DNA of 64,000 nt from SHWC01 sp050173345 (GTDB taxonomy: Bacteria; Pseudomonadota; Alphaproteobacteria; UBA828), in NCBI GenBank assembly GCA_050173345.1, contig JBFXKW010000007.1:1-64000 (forward strand). The letters run 5' to 3'. The notes under the pieces are model-generated. The model did not search any database, was not told the origin of the DNA, and saw nothing but the letters and a program-made list of their open reading frames with translations. The translations under genes were made by a program, and so were the position numbers. Shown in pieces: positions 35,201 through 43,157 of the stretch; positions within the stretch are counted from its first letter, which is position 1, and every line of letters starts with the position of its first letter.

Positions 35201-35983
35201 ATGTCGATCGACGTCACGCTGAGCGATCACGTCATGCAGGTGACCATCAACCGGCCCGACGCCATGAACGCGCTCGACATCGAGCATAACCGGATGCTGG
35301 GCGAGGCGTGGCAGCGCTTCATCGCCGACGCCGATGCACGCGTCGCGATCCTGACCGGCGCCGGCGACCGCTCGTTCTGCGCGGGCGCCGACCTGAAATC
35401 GCTGATTCCGGCGCAGCGCGCCGCGATCACGCGCGGCGACCGCACGCCCTGGGCGTTCGGCGGCGGGCTGGCGCGCGGCCTCTCGGTGCCGAAGCCGGTG
35501 ATCGCCGCGGTGAACGGCCATTGCCTCGCCGGCGGCCTCGAAATGGCGCTCGCCTGCGAAATCCGGCTGTGCTCGCCGAACGCCCATTTCGGGCTCGCCG
35601 AGGTCAAGTGGGCGATCATTCCGGGCGCGGGCGGCACGCAGCGCCTGCCGCGCGCGGTGCCCTTGGGGATGGCGCTCGAAATGATCCTGAGCGGCGATCC
35701 GATCGACGCCGGGGAGGCGTTCCGCATCGGCCTCGTCAACCGCGTCGTGCCGCCGGACGAGCTGCTGCCGGCGGCGCACGAGCTGGCGCGGCGCATCGCG
35801 GCGCGCGGCCCGCTCGCGGTCGAGGCCGCCAAGCAGGCGGTCTATGAAGGTCTTGGGCGCGACTTCGCGGCCGGCATGGCGATCGAGGAGCTGCTCTTCA
35901 ACAAGGTGATGACGAGCGAGGACGCCGAGGAGGGCCCGCGCGCCTTCGCCGAACGCCGCCCGCCGCGCTTCAAGGGGCGGTAA
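35201..35983 (+). CDS. Enoyl-CoA hydratase/isomerase family protein
   Basis: The 260-residue crotonase-fold protein probably hydrates a trans-2-enoyl-CoA. The oxyanion-hole segments are SFCAGADLKSL and AVNGHCLAGGLEMALACEIR, and both hydratase glutamates appear to be present, in GLAEVKWAIIPGAGGTQRLP and MALEMILSGDPI. GGGA-type purines precede the ATG. It lies alone between era and recO, bounded on both sides by family A repeats. Which acyl-CoA pathway it serves is unclear. Confidence 0.88.
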   Translation: MSIDVTLSDHVMQVTINRPDAMNALDIEHNRMLGEAWQRFIADADARVAILTGAGDRSFCAGADLKSLIPAQRAAITRGDRTPWAFGGGLARGLSVPKPVIAAVNGHCLAGGLEMALACEIRLCSPNAHFGLAEVKWAIIPGAGGTQRLPRAVPLGMALEMILSGDPIDAGEAFRIGLVNRVVPPDELLPAAHELARRIAARGPLAVEAAKQAVYEGLGRDFAAGMAIEELLFNKVMTSEDAEEGPRAFAERRPPRFKGR

Positions 35984-36015
35984 GGACCGGCCCGGCCATG
36001 CCCGCTTCCTCTTTC

Positions 36016-36099
36016 CGTCATTCCCGCGAAAGCGGGAATCCATCGCGCCGCAGGTTCGGACGGCCGAACCATGGATTCCCGCTTTCGCGGGAATGACGA
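36016..36099. repeat. Two-armed palindromic repeat, family A copy 4
   Basis: CGTCATTCCCGCGAAAGCGG and GAATCCAT on the left mirror ATGGATTCCCGCTTTCGCGG and GAATGACG on the right. It ends 14 bases before recO, so it may lie in the recO leader. Confidence 0.8.
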
Positions 36100-36112
36100 G
36101 GAATAGCTGGTC

Positions 36113-36853
36113 ATGGAATGGACCGATCGCGGCGTCGTGCTGAGCGCGCGCAAGCTCGGCGAGGGCGGCGCCGTGGTGTCGCTCCTGACTGCGGGCCATG
36201 GCCGCCATGCCGGGCTTGCGCGCGGCGGCGCGAGCCAGCGCCAGCGCGGGCTCTACCTTTCGGGCAACGAGGTGACGGCGCGCTGGTTCGCCCGGCTCGA
36301 CGAGCATCTCGGCACCTATGAGTGCGAGCTGATTGCGGCGCGTGCCTCGCGCGTGATGGACGATCCGGCGCGGCTCGCCGCGCTCGCCTCGGCCTGCGCG
36401 CTGATCGAGGCTGGCCTGCCCGAGCGGCATCCCTATCCGGCGCTGCACGCGGCGCTGCTCCGCCTGCTCGATGCCCTGGAATCGGACGCAGCCGTCTGGC
36501 CGGAGACCTACGTCCGCTTCGAGGTCACGCTGCTCGCCGAGCTCGGCTTCGGGCTCGACCTCGCGGCCTGCGCCGCGACCGGCGAGACCGCGAATCTCGC
36601 CTACGTCTCGCCGCGCTCGGGCCGGGCGGTCTCGGCCGAGGCGGCCGGGCCGTACCGCGAGCGGCTGCTGAAATTGCCGCGCTTCCTGACCGAGGCCGGA
36701 GACGCGCCCGCCGGGCCCGCGGCGATCCGCGACGGGCTCGCGCTCACCGGCTATTTCCTGCGCCGACACCTGTTCGCGAGCGCCCATGGCCGCCTGCCGC
36801 CCGCCCGCGACCGCCTGGCCGACCGTTTCGCGGCGTCGCACGGCCTTGACTGA
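36113..36853 (+). CDS. recO: DNA repair protein RecO
   Basis: RecO helps RecR load RecA at gaps. The 246-residue protein has the N-terminal OB fold (MEWTDRGVVLSARKLGEGGA, LTAGHGRHAGLARGG) and a helical C-terminal domain with FEVTLLAELGFGLDLAACAA, YVSPRSGRAVS and YFLRRHLF. The zinc-binding cysteines of some RecO proteins are not all present. It precedes parC by 54 bases. Confidence 0.93.
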   Translation: MEWTDRGVVLSARKLGEGGAVVSLLTAGHGRHAGLARGGASQRQRGLYLSGNEVTARWFARLDEHLGTYECELIAARASRVMDDPARLAALASACALIEAGLPERHPYPALHAALLRLLDALESDAAVWPETYVRFEVTLLAELGFGLDLAACAATGETANLAYVSPRSGRAVSAEAAGPYRERLLKLPRFLTEAGDAPAGPAAIRDGLALTGYFLRRHLFASAHGRLPPARDRLADRFAASHGLD

Positions 36854-36907
36854 CGCGGTGGCCGGCCTACAAGTCTGCCCCGTGCCCCGTTTGAGTCGAT
36901 TCTCCGC

Positions 36908-39139
36908 ATGAGCCGCGCCGCGCCGCCTGCTTCTGCCGCCGAGGTGAAGCCCGTCGGGTTCGTCGAGGCGCTGAGCGAGCGCTATCTTGCCTATGCGCTC
37001 TCGACCATCATGTCGCGCTCGCTGCCCGATGTGCGAGACGGGCTCAAGCCGGTGCAGCGCCGGCTGATCTATGCGATGCGCGAGCTCCGGCTCGACCCCG
37101 GCACCGCCTTCAAGAAATGCGCCCGCGTGGTCGGCGACGTGATCGGCAAGTACCACCCCCATGGCGACAGCGCGGTCTACGAGGCGCTGGTGCGGCTCGC
37201 CCAGGATTTCGCGCTGCGCTACCCGCTGATCGAGGGCCAGGGCAATTTCGGCAACATCGACGGCGATAACGCGGCGGCCATGCGCTACACCGAGGCGCGG
37301 CTGAGCGAGGTCGCCTCGCGCCTGATGGAAGGGCTCGACGAGAACGCGGTCGATTTCCGCCCGACCTATGACGGCAGCGAGCAGGAGCCGGCGGTCATGC
37401 CGGCGAACTTCCCGAACCTGCTCGCCAATGGGGCGACCGGCATCGCGGTCGGCCTCGCCACCTCGATCCCGCCGCACAACGTCGCCGAGCTGGTCGGCGC
37501 GCTGCGCGTCCTGCTCGCCGAGCCGAAATGCAGCGTCGATGCGCTGCTCAAGCACGTCAAAGGGCCGGACTTCCCGACCGGCGGCGTGCTGGTCGAGCCC
37601 AAGGAGAGCATCCGCGCGGCCTATGCGGATGGCCGCGGCAGCTTCCGCCTGCGCGCGGTCTACGCGGTCGAGCAATTGCCGCGCGGCACCTGGCAGATCG
37701 TCGTCACCCAGATCCCCTTCCAGGTGCAGAAGAGCCGGCTGATCGAGCGCATCGCCGAGCTGATCGACGAGCGCAAGATCGCGTTGCTCGACACCGTGCG
37801 CGACGAATCGACCGACGTCGTGCGCCTCGTGCTGGAGCCGAAGAGCCGCAGTGTCGAGCCGGCGCTCCTGATGGAGACGCTGTTCCGCATGACCGATCTC
37901 GAGGTCCGGATCGGCCTCAACATGAACGTGCTCGACAAGGCGAACGTGCCGCGCCTGATGAACCTCAAGCAGGTGCTGGCGGCTTATCTGGAGCATCGCC
38001 TCGATGTGTTGAAGCGGCGCGCCGAGCATCGCGTCGGCGTCATCGCGCACCGGCTCGAAGTGCTCGGCGGCTACCTGGTCGCCTATCTCAACCTCGACGC
38101 CGTGATCAGGATCATCCGCACCGAGGACGAGCCGAAGCCGGTGCTGATCAAGCGCTTCAAGATCACCGACGTGCAGGCCGAGGCGATCCTCAACATGCGC
38201 CTGCGCTCGCTGAGGAAGCTCGAGGAGGTCGAGATCAGGAGCGAGCACGCCGCGCTCGCCAAGGAGAAGGCCGAGCTCGAGGCGCTGCTCAAGAGCCGCC
38301 AGCGGCAGACCACGGCGCTCGGCAAGGAGCTCGATGCGCTCGACAAGAGCTATGGGCCGAAGACCGCGCTCGGCCGCCGCCGCACCGAGATCGGCACGGC
38401 GCCCGAGCCGGTCGAGATGCCGGCGGACGCGCTGATCGAGCGCGAGCCGATCACCGTGATCTGCTCGGAGAAGGGCTGGGTGCGCGCGCTCAAGGGCCAT
38501 GTCGGGCCCGAGGCCGAGGTCAAGTACAAGGAGGGCGACCGCGAGCGCTTCCGCCTGCACGCCGAGACCACCGACAAGCTCGTGCTGTTCGCGACCAACG
38601 GCCGCTTCTACACGCTCGGCGCCGACAAGCTGCCGGGCGGGCGCGGCTTCGGCGAGCCGGTGCGCCTCATGGTCGACCTCGGCAACGACCAGGAGATCGT
38701 CGCGCTCTTCGTCCACCGGCCGGGGCGGAAGCTGCTGGTCGCGGCGAGCGACGGGCGCGGCTTCATCGTGGCCGAGGACGACGTGCTGGCGCAGACCCGT
38801 GCCGGCAAGCAGGTGCTCAATCTCGGCGGCGGCGCCGAGGCCGCCGCCTGCGTCGAGGCGGCGGGCGACATGGTGGCGGTGATCGGCTCCAACCGGAAGC
38901 TCGTCATCTTCCCGGCCGCCGAGGTGCCGGAGATGGGCCGCGGCCGCGGCGTGATCCTGCAACGCTACAAGGACGGCACGCTAGCCGACGCCCAGGTCTT
39001 CGCGCGCAAGGCCGGCCTGAGCTGGACGGCCGGCGCGGGCACGCGCACCGAGACCGACCTCGCCGACTGGATCGGCCCCCGCGGCGCCAAGGGCCGCCTG
39101 CCCCCCAAAGGCTTCCCCCGCTCCAACCGCTTCGGCTGA
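36908..39139 (+). CDS. parC: DNA topoisomerase IV subunit A
   Basis: ParC breaks and rejoins DNA with ParE to decatenate chromosomes. The 743-residue protein includes PDVRDGLKPVQRRLIYAMRE, the GKYHPHGDSAVYEALVRLAQ segment, and the catalytic Tyr127 in AAAMRYTEARLS. The C-terminal beta-pinwheel is shorter than in GyrA and lacks a GyrA box, supporting ParC. Ser88 and Glu92 occupy the quinolone-contact positions in their sensitive form. parE is not in the window. Confidence 0.94.
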   Translation: MSRAAPPASAAEVKPVGFVEALSERYLAYALSTIMSRSLPDVRDGLKPVQRRLIYAMRELRLDPGTAFKKCARVVGDVIGKYHPHGDSAVYEALVRLAQDFALRYPLIEGQGNFGNIDGDNAAAMRYTEARLSEVASRLMEGLDENAVDFRPTYDGSEQEPAVMPANFPNLLANGATGIAVGLATSIPPHNVAELVGALRVLLAEPKCSVDALLKHVKGPDFPTGGVLVEPKESIRAAYADGRGSFRLRAVYAVEQLPRGTWQIVVTQIPFQVQKSRLIERIAELIDERKIALLDTVRDESTDVVRLVLEPKSRSVEPALLMETLFRMTDLEVRIGLNMNVLDKANVPRLMNLKQVLAAYLEHRLDVLKRRAEHRVGVIAHRLEVLGGYLVAYLNLDAVIRIIRTEDEPKPVLIKRFKITDVQAEAILNMRLRSLRKLEEVEIRSEHAALAKEKAELEALLKSRQRQTTALGKELDALDKSYGPKTALGRRRTEIGTAPEPVEMPADALIEREPITVICSEKGWVRALKGHVGPEAEVKYKEGDRERFRLHAETTDKLVLFATNGRFYTLGADKLPGGRGFGEPVRLMVDLGNDQEIVALFVHRPGRKLLVAASDGRGFIVAEDDVLAQTRAGKQVLNLGGGAEAAACVEAAGDMVAVIGSNRKLVIFPAAEVPEMGRGRGVILQRYKDGTLADAQVFARKAGLSWTAGAGTRTETDLADWIGPRGAKGRLPPKGFPRSNRFG

Positions 39140-39177
39140 TTGTGGACGGGCAAAACGGAGGGGCGCCTCAATAACAA

Positions 39178-39285
39178 CCCTCTCCGCCGGTGGGGCGGAG
39201 AGGGTGGCGCGCGTCAGCGGGCCGGGTGAGGTGGGGTGCGGCGGCACGGCGTGAGAGCGTGACGCGAGAAAACGGATGGGTCCTT
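39178..39285 (-). repeat. Interspersed ~105-bp repeat, family D copy 2
   Basis: Read on the minus strand this has CCGTGCCGCCGC, CCCACCTCACCCGG, CGCGCGCCACCCTCTCCGCC and GGCGGAGAGGGTT in the same order as 7481-7592. It is the main content of the 366-base gap 39140-39505 between parC and bioY. Confidence 0.7.
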
Positions 39286-39308
39286 CACGGCCTCAGCGTG
39301 CCGCGCCG

Positions 39309-39354
39309 CCCCCACCTCACCCTGACCCTCTCCGCCCCCGAGGGCGGAGAGGGA
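39309..39354. repeat. Short family D repeat
   Basis: CCCCCACCTCACCCTGACCC is followed by TCTCCGCCC and GGGCGGAGAGGGAA, a shorter relative of the element that ends at 39285. The two lie head to head before bioY. Confidence 0.55.
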
Positions 39355-39438
39355 ACATGCACGCGCAGGGGTCGTGGAATCTTGGTGGGAGAAGGGGACA
39401 TGTCGTGGTTTCGTGCCGATCGCGGGCGTCAGCCGGCT

Positions 39439-39466
39439 TTGACGCGAACGTGGTTTCCTCTATAAC
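39439..39466 (+). promoter_or_regulatory. Sigma70-like promoter of bioY
   Basis: TTGACG (39439-39444) and TATAAC (39461-39466) are separated by 16 bases, about 40 bases before the bioY ATG. Confidence 0.55.
39456..39465 (-). promoter_or_regulatory. Possible BioR-type operator
   Basis: The minus strand reads TTATAGAGGA, eight of ten matches to the alphaproteobacterial BioR consensus TTATMKATAA, and it overlaps the bioY -10 element. No bioR gene is in the window. The site is short, so chance similarity is possible. Confidence 0.35.
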
Positions 39467-39505
39467 TGCCGGCCAGTTGCAAACGATTGGCGAGGAACGA
39501 GAAAC

Positions 39506-40141
39506 ATGACCCTGATGAACCCGACACAGCCGGCGCTGGCCGCCGCGGCATGGCCGGTCGACGCGAAGCCGGCCCAGCGCGCGCTCCGTTTCGCGCTGCT
39601 CGCGATCCTCGGCGTCATCTTCGTCGCGCTTTGCTCGCAGGTGCGCGTGCCGTTCTACCCCGTGCCGATGACCGGGCAGACCTTCGCTACGCTGCTGGTC
39701 GGCGCCGTGTTCGGCTGGCGCCTCGGCATCGCGACGCTCGCGCTCTATATCGGCGCCGGCGCGATCGGCATTCCGGTGTTCTCCAACTGGATGCACGGCC
39801 CCGGTGTGATCGCGGGCGCGACCGGCGGCTACATCATCGGCTTCGCGCTGGCTGCCGGGCTGATCGGCTATCTCGCCAATCGCGGCTGGACCCGCAGCAT
39901 CGTGCTCACGGTCGCCGGCATGCTGGCCGCCAACGTCGTGATCTACGTCGTCGGCGTGCCGTGGCTCGCGGTCTGGTACGGCTCGGTCGGCGCGCAGTAT
40001 CTCAAGGAAGGCCAGGGCGCCTGGGACGCCGCGTTCGCCAGCGGCGTGGTGCCGTTCCTGCTCGGCGATCTCCTGAAGCTCCTGCTCGCCGCCGCGATCG
40101 TCGCGGCCGGCTGGCGCCTGTTCGGCCGCAAGCACGGCTGA
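39506..40141 (+). CDS. bioY: Biotin transporter BioY
   Basis: BioY is the substrate-binding membrane subunit of ECF-type biotin uptake. The 211-residue protein has six hydrophobic segments, VRVPFYPVPMTGQTFATLLV, a GAGAIGIPVF loop and GATGGYIIGFALAAGLIGYL. bioM and bioN are not adjacent; solitary BioY proteins are known to transport on their own or use shared energy modules. The promoter carries a candidate BioR box, and a strong intrinsic terminator follows. Confidence 0.92.
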   Translation: MTLMNPTQPALAAAAWPVDAKPAQRALRFALLAILGVIFVALCSQVRVPFYPVPMTGQTFATLLVGAVFGWRLGIATLALYIGAGAIGIPVFSNWMHGPGVIAGATGGYIIGFALAAGLIGYLANRGWTRSIVLTVAGMLAANVVIYVVGVPWLAVWYGSVGAQYLKEGQGAWDAAFASGVVPFLLGDLLKLLLAAAIVAAGWRLFGRKHG

Positions 40142-40163
40142 TACAGGGAGACCTCGAACGAAG

Positions 40164-40195
40164 CGGCCGCCGGTGACCCGGCGGCCGTTTTGTTT
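40164..40195 (+). terminator. Intrinsic terminator of bioY
   Basis: CGGCCGCCGG (40164-40173) pairs with CCGGCGGCCG (40178-40187) around a TGAC loop and is followed by TTTTGTTT. The T-run reaches the stop codon of the convergent bpt gene. Confidence 0.85.
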
Positions 40196-40970
40196 AAGGC
40201 TCGAAGCGGCGCCAGGTGCCGTCCGGGCCGAGCGCTTCGAGCGGCTGGAAGCGGGTCTTGTAGGCCATCTTCCGGCACTCCGCGATGTAGTAGCCGAGAT
40301 AGACGTAGGGCAGGCCGAGCGTGCGCGCCCGCTCGATCAGCCAGACGATCATGAAGCTGCCGGGGCTCGACGCCTCGGTTTCGGGCGCGAAGAACTGATA
40401 GAGGCCGGACAGGCCGTCGGCGATCCGGTCGTAGATCGTCACCGCTCGGACCTCGCCGGACGGGTCTCGGAACTCGGCGAGCGCGGTCGGCACGAAGCTC
40501 TCCTCGACCATCGAGCGGTACTCGCCGAATGACATGCGCGCCATGTCGCCGCCGTCATGGCGCGTGTTCTGGTAGCGCTGGAACAGGCGGTAATGGTGCG
40601 GCTGCGCCACCGGCGGCGCGACCTCTTCGGCGCGCCAGTCCGCGCAGCCGCGGATCGCCTTCCGCATGTTGCGCGAGAGCTTGAACGATTCGACCGGGAT
40701 GCGCACCGGCACGCAGGCATCGCAGGTCCGGCACGCCGGCCGGTAGGCGATGGTGTGGCTGCGCCGGAAGCCGCGCACCACCAGGTCGTCATAGTTGGCC
40801 GCCGCGCGCGGGCCGATCAGCGGCGTGAGCAGCTTGCGTTCCATGCGGCCAGCGAGGTAGGGGCACGGCTCGGGCGGCGTGGCGAAGAGCTGCACCAGGG
40901 GTCCGCGCGGCAGCACCTCGCCGCTGAGGTGATGGGTGGGCAGAGGCTTTTCGAGACGTCCCTTGCTCAT
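40194..40970 (-). CDS. bpt: Aminoacyl-tRNA-protein transferase Bpt (arginyltransferase family)
   Basis: Bpt adds Leu from Leu-tRNA to proteins with N-terminal Asp or Glu, feeding the ClpAPS N-degron route. The 258-residue protein has the N-terminal cysteine region CPYLAGRMERKLLTPLIG, AYRPACRTCDACVPVRIPVE, SRNMRKAIR and the GNAT-like end LPYVYLGYYIAECRKMAYKT. It is convergent with bioY. clpS and clpA are not in the window. Confidence 0.92.
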   Translation of the reverse strand: MSKGRLEKPLPTHHLSGEVLPRGPLVQLFATPPEPCPYLAGRMERKLLTPLIGPRAAANYDDLVVRGFRRSHTIAYRPACRTCDACVPVRIPVESFKLSRNMRKAIRGCADWRAEEVAPPVAQPHHYRLFQRYQNTRHDGGDMARMSFGEYRSMVEESFVPTALAEFRDPSGEVRAVTIYDRIADGLSGLYQFFAPETEASSPGSFMIVWLIERARTLGLPYVYLGYYIAECRKMAYKTRFQPLEALGPDGTWRRFEP

Positions 40971-41151
40971 GTGTCGCGGTACCAGGGCACGGCGCGTAAG
41001 GAGGTCCGCCGGACGGAAACCGTCAAGGGCGCGCCGGCGCGGGTGAGGGAGCGAAAAGCATAGCGGCCCGGCCCGGCGGCGAGAAGCGCCGTTGCGTAGC
41101 CAGGCTGTGCCATTCCCGTCACGATATCGTGCGGCGCAGGCGCAAGGCGGC

Positions 41152-42039
41152 TCAGGCCCGGCCCTCGATCATCTTGATGATGCCGGAGAAATCCCGCGCC
41201 CCGTGGCCGGCGCCGCAATAGAGCGCATAGAGCGACTCGGCCGCGGCGCCGAGCGGCACCGCGGCGTCCACCCCTTGCGCGGCGGAGAGCGCGAGCTTGA
41301 GGTCCTTCAGCATCATCAGCGCGGTGAAGCCGGGCTGGTAGTCGCGGTTGGACGGCGCCTTGGGCACCGGGCCGGGCGCCGGGCAGTATTCGTTGAGCGA
41401 CCAGCACGAGCCGGAGGATTTCGAGCTGATCGCATGGAGGGTCGCGGCGTCGAGGCCGAGCCTGGCGCCGAGCGTCAGCGCCTCGGAAACCCCAATCATG
41501 GTGATGCCGAGGATCAAATTGTTGCAGATCTTGGCGGCCTGGCCGTTGCCGGCCGGGCCGGCGTGGATCACCGCCTTGCCCATGGCGCCGAGAATCGGCT
41601 CGGCACGGGCGAAGGCTGCCGCGCTGCCGCCGACCATGAAGGTGAGCGTGCCGGCGGCGGCGCCCGCGGTGCCGCCCGAGACCGGCGCATCGAGCAGCTC
41701 GAGGCCGCGCTTGGCGGCCGCTTCGTTGAGCGCGCGCGCGGTCTCGACGTCGATGGTCGAGCAGTCGATGAAAAGCGTGCCCGGCGCCGCCGCCTTCAGC
41801 ACGCCGCCCTCGATCAGCACGGCGCGCACATGTTGCCCGGCCGGCAGCATGGTGATGACGATTTCCGCCTTCGCCGCGGCGGCGACGGCCGAATCCGCGA
41901 GCGCGGCGCCGGCCTGCCTGGCGGCCTCCCTGGCGGGCCCCGCGAGGTCGAAGGCCGCGACCTCGTGCCCGGCCTTGACGAGGTTGCCGAGCATCGGCCC
42001 GCCCATATTGCCGACGCCAATGAAGCCGATGCGCGCCAT
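41152..42039 (-). CDS. mmsB: 3-hydroxyisobutyrate dehydrogenase
   Basis: MmsB oxidises 3-hydroxyisobutyrate to methylmalonate semialdehyde in valine degradation. The 295-residue protein has the NAD motif MARIGFIGVGNMGGPMLGNL, the substrate motif LDAPVSGGTAGAAAGTL and the catalytic Lys170 in GNGQAAKICNNL. It is the third gene of an operon after the acyl-CoA dehydrogenase and 3-hydroxyisobutyryl-CoA hydrolase, starting 17 bases after the latter. The next enzyme, MmsA, is not in the window. Confidence 0.92.
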   Translation of the reverse strand: MARIGFIGVGNMGGPMLGNLVKAGHEVAAFDLAGPAREAARQAGAALADSAVAAAAKAEIVITMLPAGQHVRAVLIEGGVLKAAAPGTLFIDCSTIDVETARALNEAAAKRGLELLDAPVSGGTAGAAAGTLTFMVGGSAAAFARAEPILGAMGKAVIHAGPAGNGQAAKICNNLILGITMIGVSEALTLGARLGLDAATLHAISSKSSGSCWSLNEYCPAPGPVPKAPSNRDYQPGFTALMMLKDLKLALSAAQGVDAAVPLGAAAESLYALYCGAGHGARDFSGIIKMIEGRA

Positions 42040-42056
42040 GGCCCGCCCTCCTTCGC

Positions 42057-43148
42057 TCAGTCGAATGTCATGTCGCCGCCCGGCGGCGGCTCGAAATAGC
42101 CGGCGACCATCGCGTCTGTCGCCTCGCCGAGCGACGCCGGCCGCCATTTCGGCGACTGGTCCTTGTCGACCAGCACCGCGCGGACACCCTCGAAGAAGTC
42201 GTGCCCGTGATTGCAGTGCATGGCGATGCGATATTCCCGCTTCATCCGCTCCTCGAACGAGAGGCCGTTCGCCTCGTTGAGCAGGCGGAAGGTGAGCTTG
42301 AGGCTGAGCGGCGACTTGGCGCGGAGCTGCGCGAGGGTCGCGCTCGCGAACGGCCCGCCATCCGCTTCGAGCCGCGCCACGATCTGCTCGACCGAGGGCG
42401 CGGAGAAGGCGCGCTCGATCAGGCGGTGATGCGCTTCGATCGGCGGGTCGGGCGGCGGTTCGGCGAAATCCTCGATGACGGCGTCGACCGTATGGTGCGC
42501 ATCGTGCTTGTAGTCGGCTTCGCGCAGCGCGCGGTCGAGCGCCGCGATCTTCGCTGCCTTCACATGGTGCGTCGCGAGGCCGAGATGGATCGCATCCGCG
42601 ACGCCGATGCGTGCGCCGGTCAGGCCCAGATAGAGCCCGTAATGGCCCGGGCAGCGCGGCAGGAACCAGCTCGCGCCGACGTCGGGGAAGAAGCCGATGC
42701 CGGTCTCCGGCATGGCGAACAGGGTGTTCTCGCTCATCACGCGGTGCGAGCCGTGCAGCGACACCCCGACGCCGCCGCCCATCACCACGCCGTCGATCAG
42801 CGCGACATAAGGCTTCGGGTAGTTGTGGATGCGGCGATTGAGTCGGTATTCCTCCGCGTAGAACCCGGCGGCCACCTTGCGGTCAGGGTCGCCGCGCTGC
42901 TCGTAGAGCAGGCGGATGTCGCCGCCCGCGCAGAACGGCGTCTTGCCGTCCTCGCGCGGCGCGCCGCGGACCACGACGGCGCGCACGGCGGGATCCTTCG
43001 CCCAGGCGATCAGCGCCGCATCGAGCGCGGCCACCATGCCCGGCGTCAGCGCGTTGAGCGCCTTCGGCCGGTTGAGCGTGACGCTGCCGACCTGCCCGAC
43101 GCGCTCGGCGACGATCTCGCCGGCGCCTGAGATTGTCTTCTGATTCAC
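42057..43148 (-). CDS. 3-hydroxyisobutyryl-CoA hydrolase
   Basis: The 363-residue crotonase-fold protein releases 3-hydroxyisobutyrate from its CoA ester. Its length and the motifs FCAGGDIRLLYEQR, PYVALIDGVVMGGGVGVSLH, AMPETGIGFFPDVGASWFLP and the C-terminal LVDKDQSPKWRP distinguish the hydrolase (HIBCH) from ordinary enoyl-CoA hydratases. It lies nine bases after the acyl-CoA dehydrogenase and before mmsB, the order of the pathway. Confidence 0.92.
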   Translation of the reverse strand: MNQKTISGAGEIVAERVGQVGSVTLNRPKALNALTPGMVAALDAALIAWAKDPAVRAVVVRGAPREDGKTPFCAGGDIRLLYEQRGDPDRKVAAGFYAEEYRLNRRIHNYPKPYVALIDGVVMGGGVGVSLHGSHRVMSENTLFAMPETGIGFFPDVGASWFLPRCPGHYGLYLGLTGARIGVADAIHLGLATHHVKAAKIAALDRALREADYKHDAHHTVDAVIEDFAEPPPDPPIEAHHRLIERAFSAPSVEQIVARLEADGGPFASATLAQLRAKSPLSLKLTFRLLNEANGLSFEERMKREYRIAMHCNHGHDFFEGVRAVLVDKDQSPKWRPASLGEATDAMVAGYFEPPPGGDMTFD

Positions 43149-43157
43149 AGGGCCTCC

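Noticed and set aside
34922..38962. A 1346-residue open frame on the minus strand across era, the hydratase, recO and parC
   Set aside because: It lies antisense to four genes with clear family motifs and has a low-complexity His/Arg/Ala/Glu-rich composition, the usual product of high-GC codon bias read backwards.
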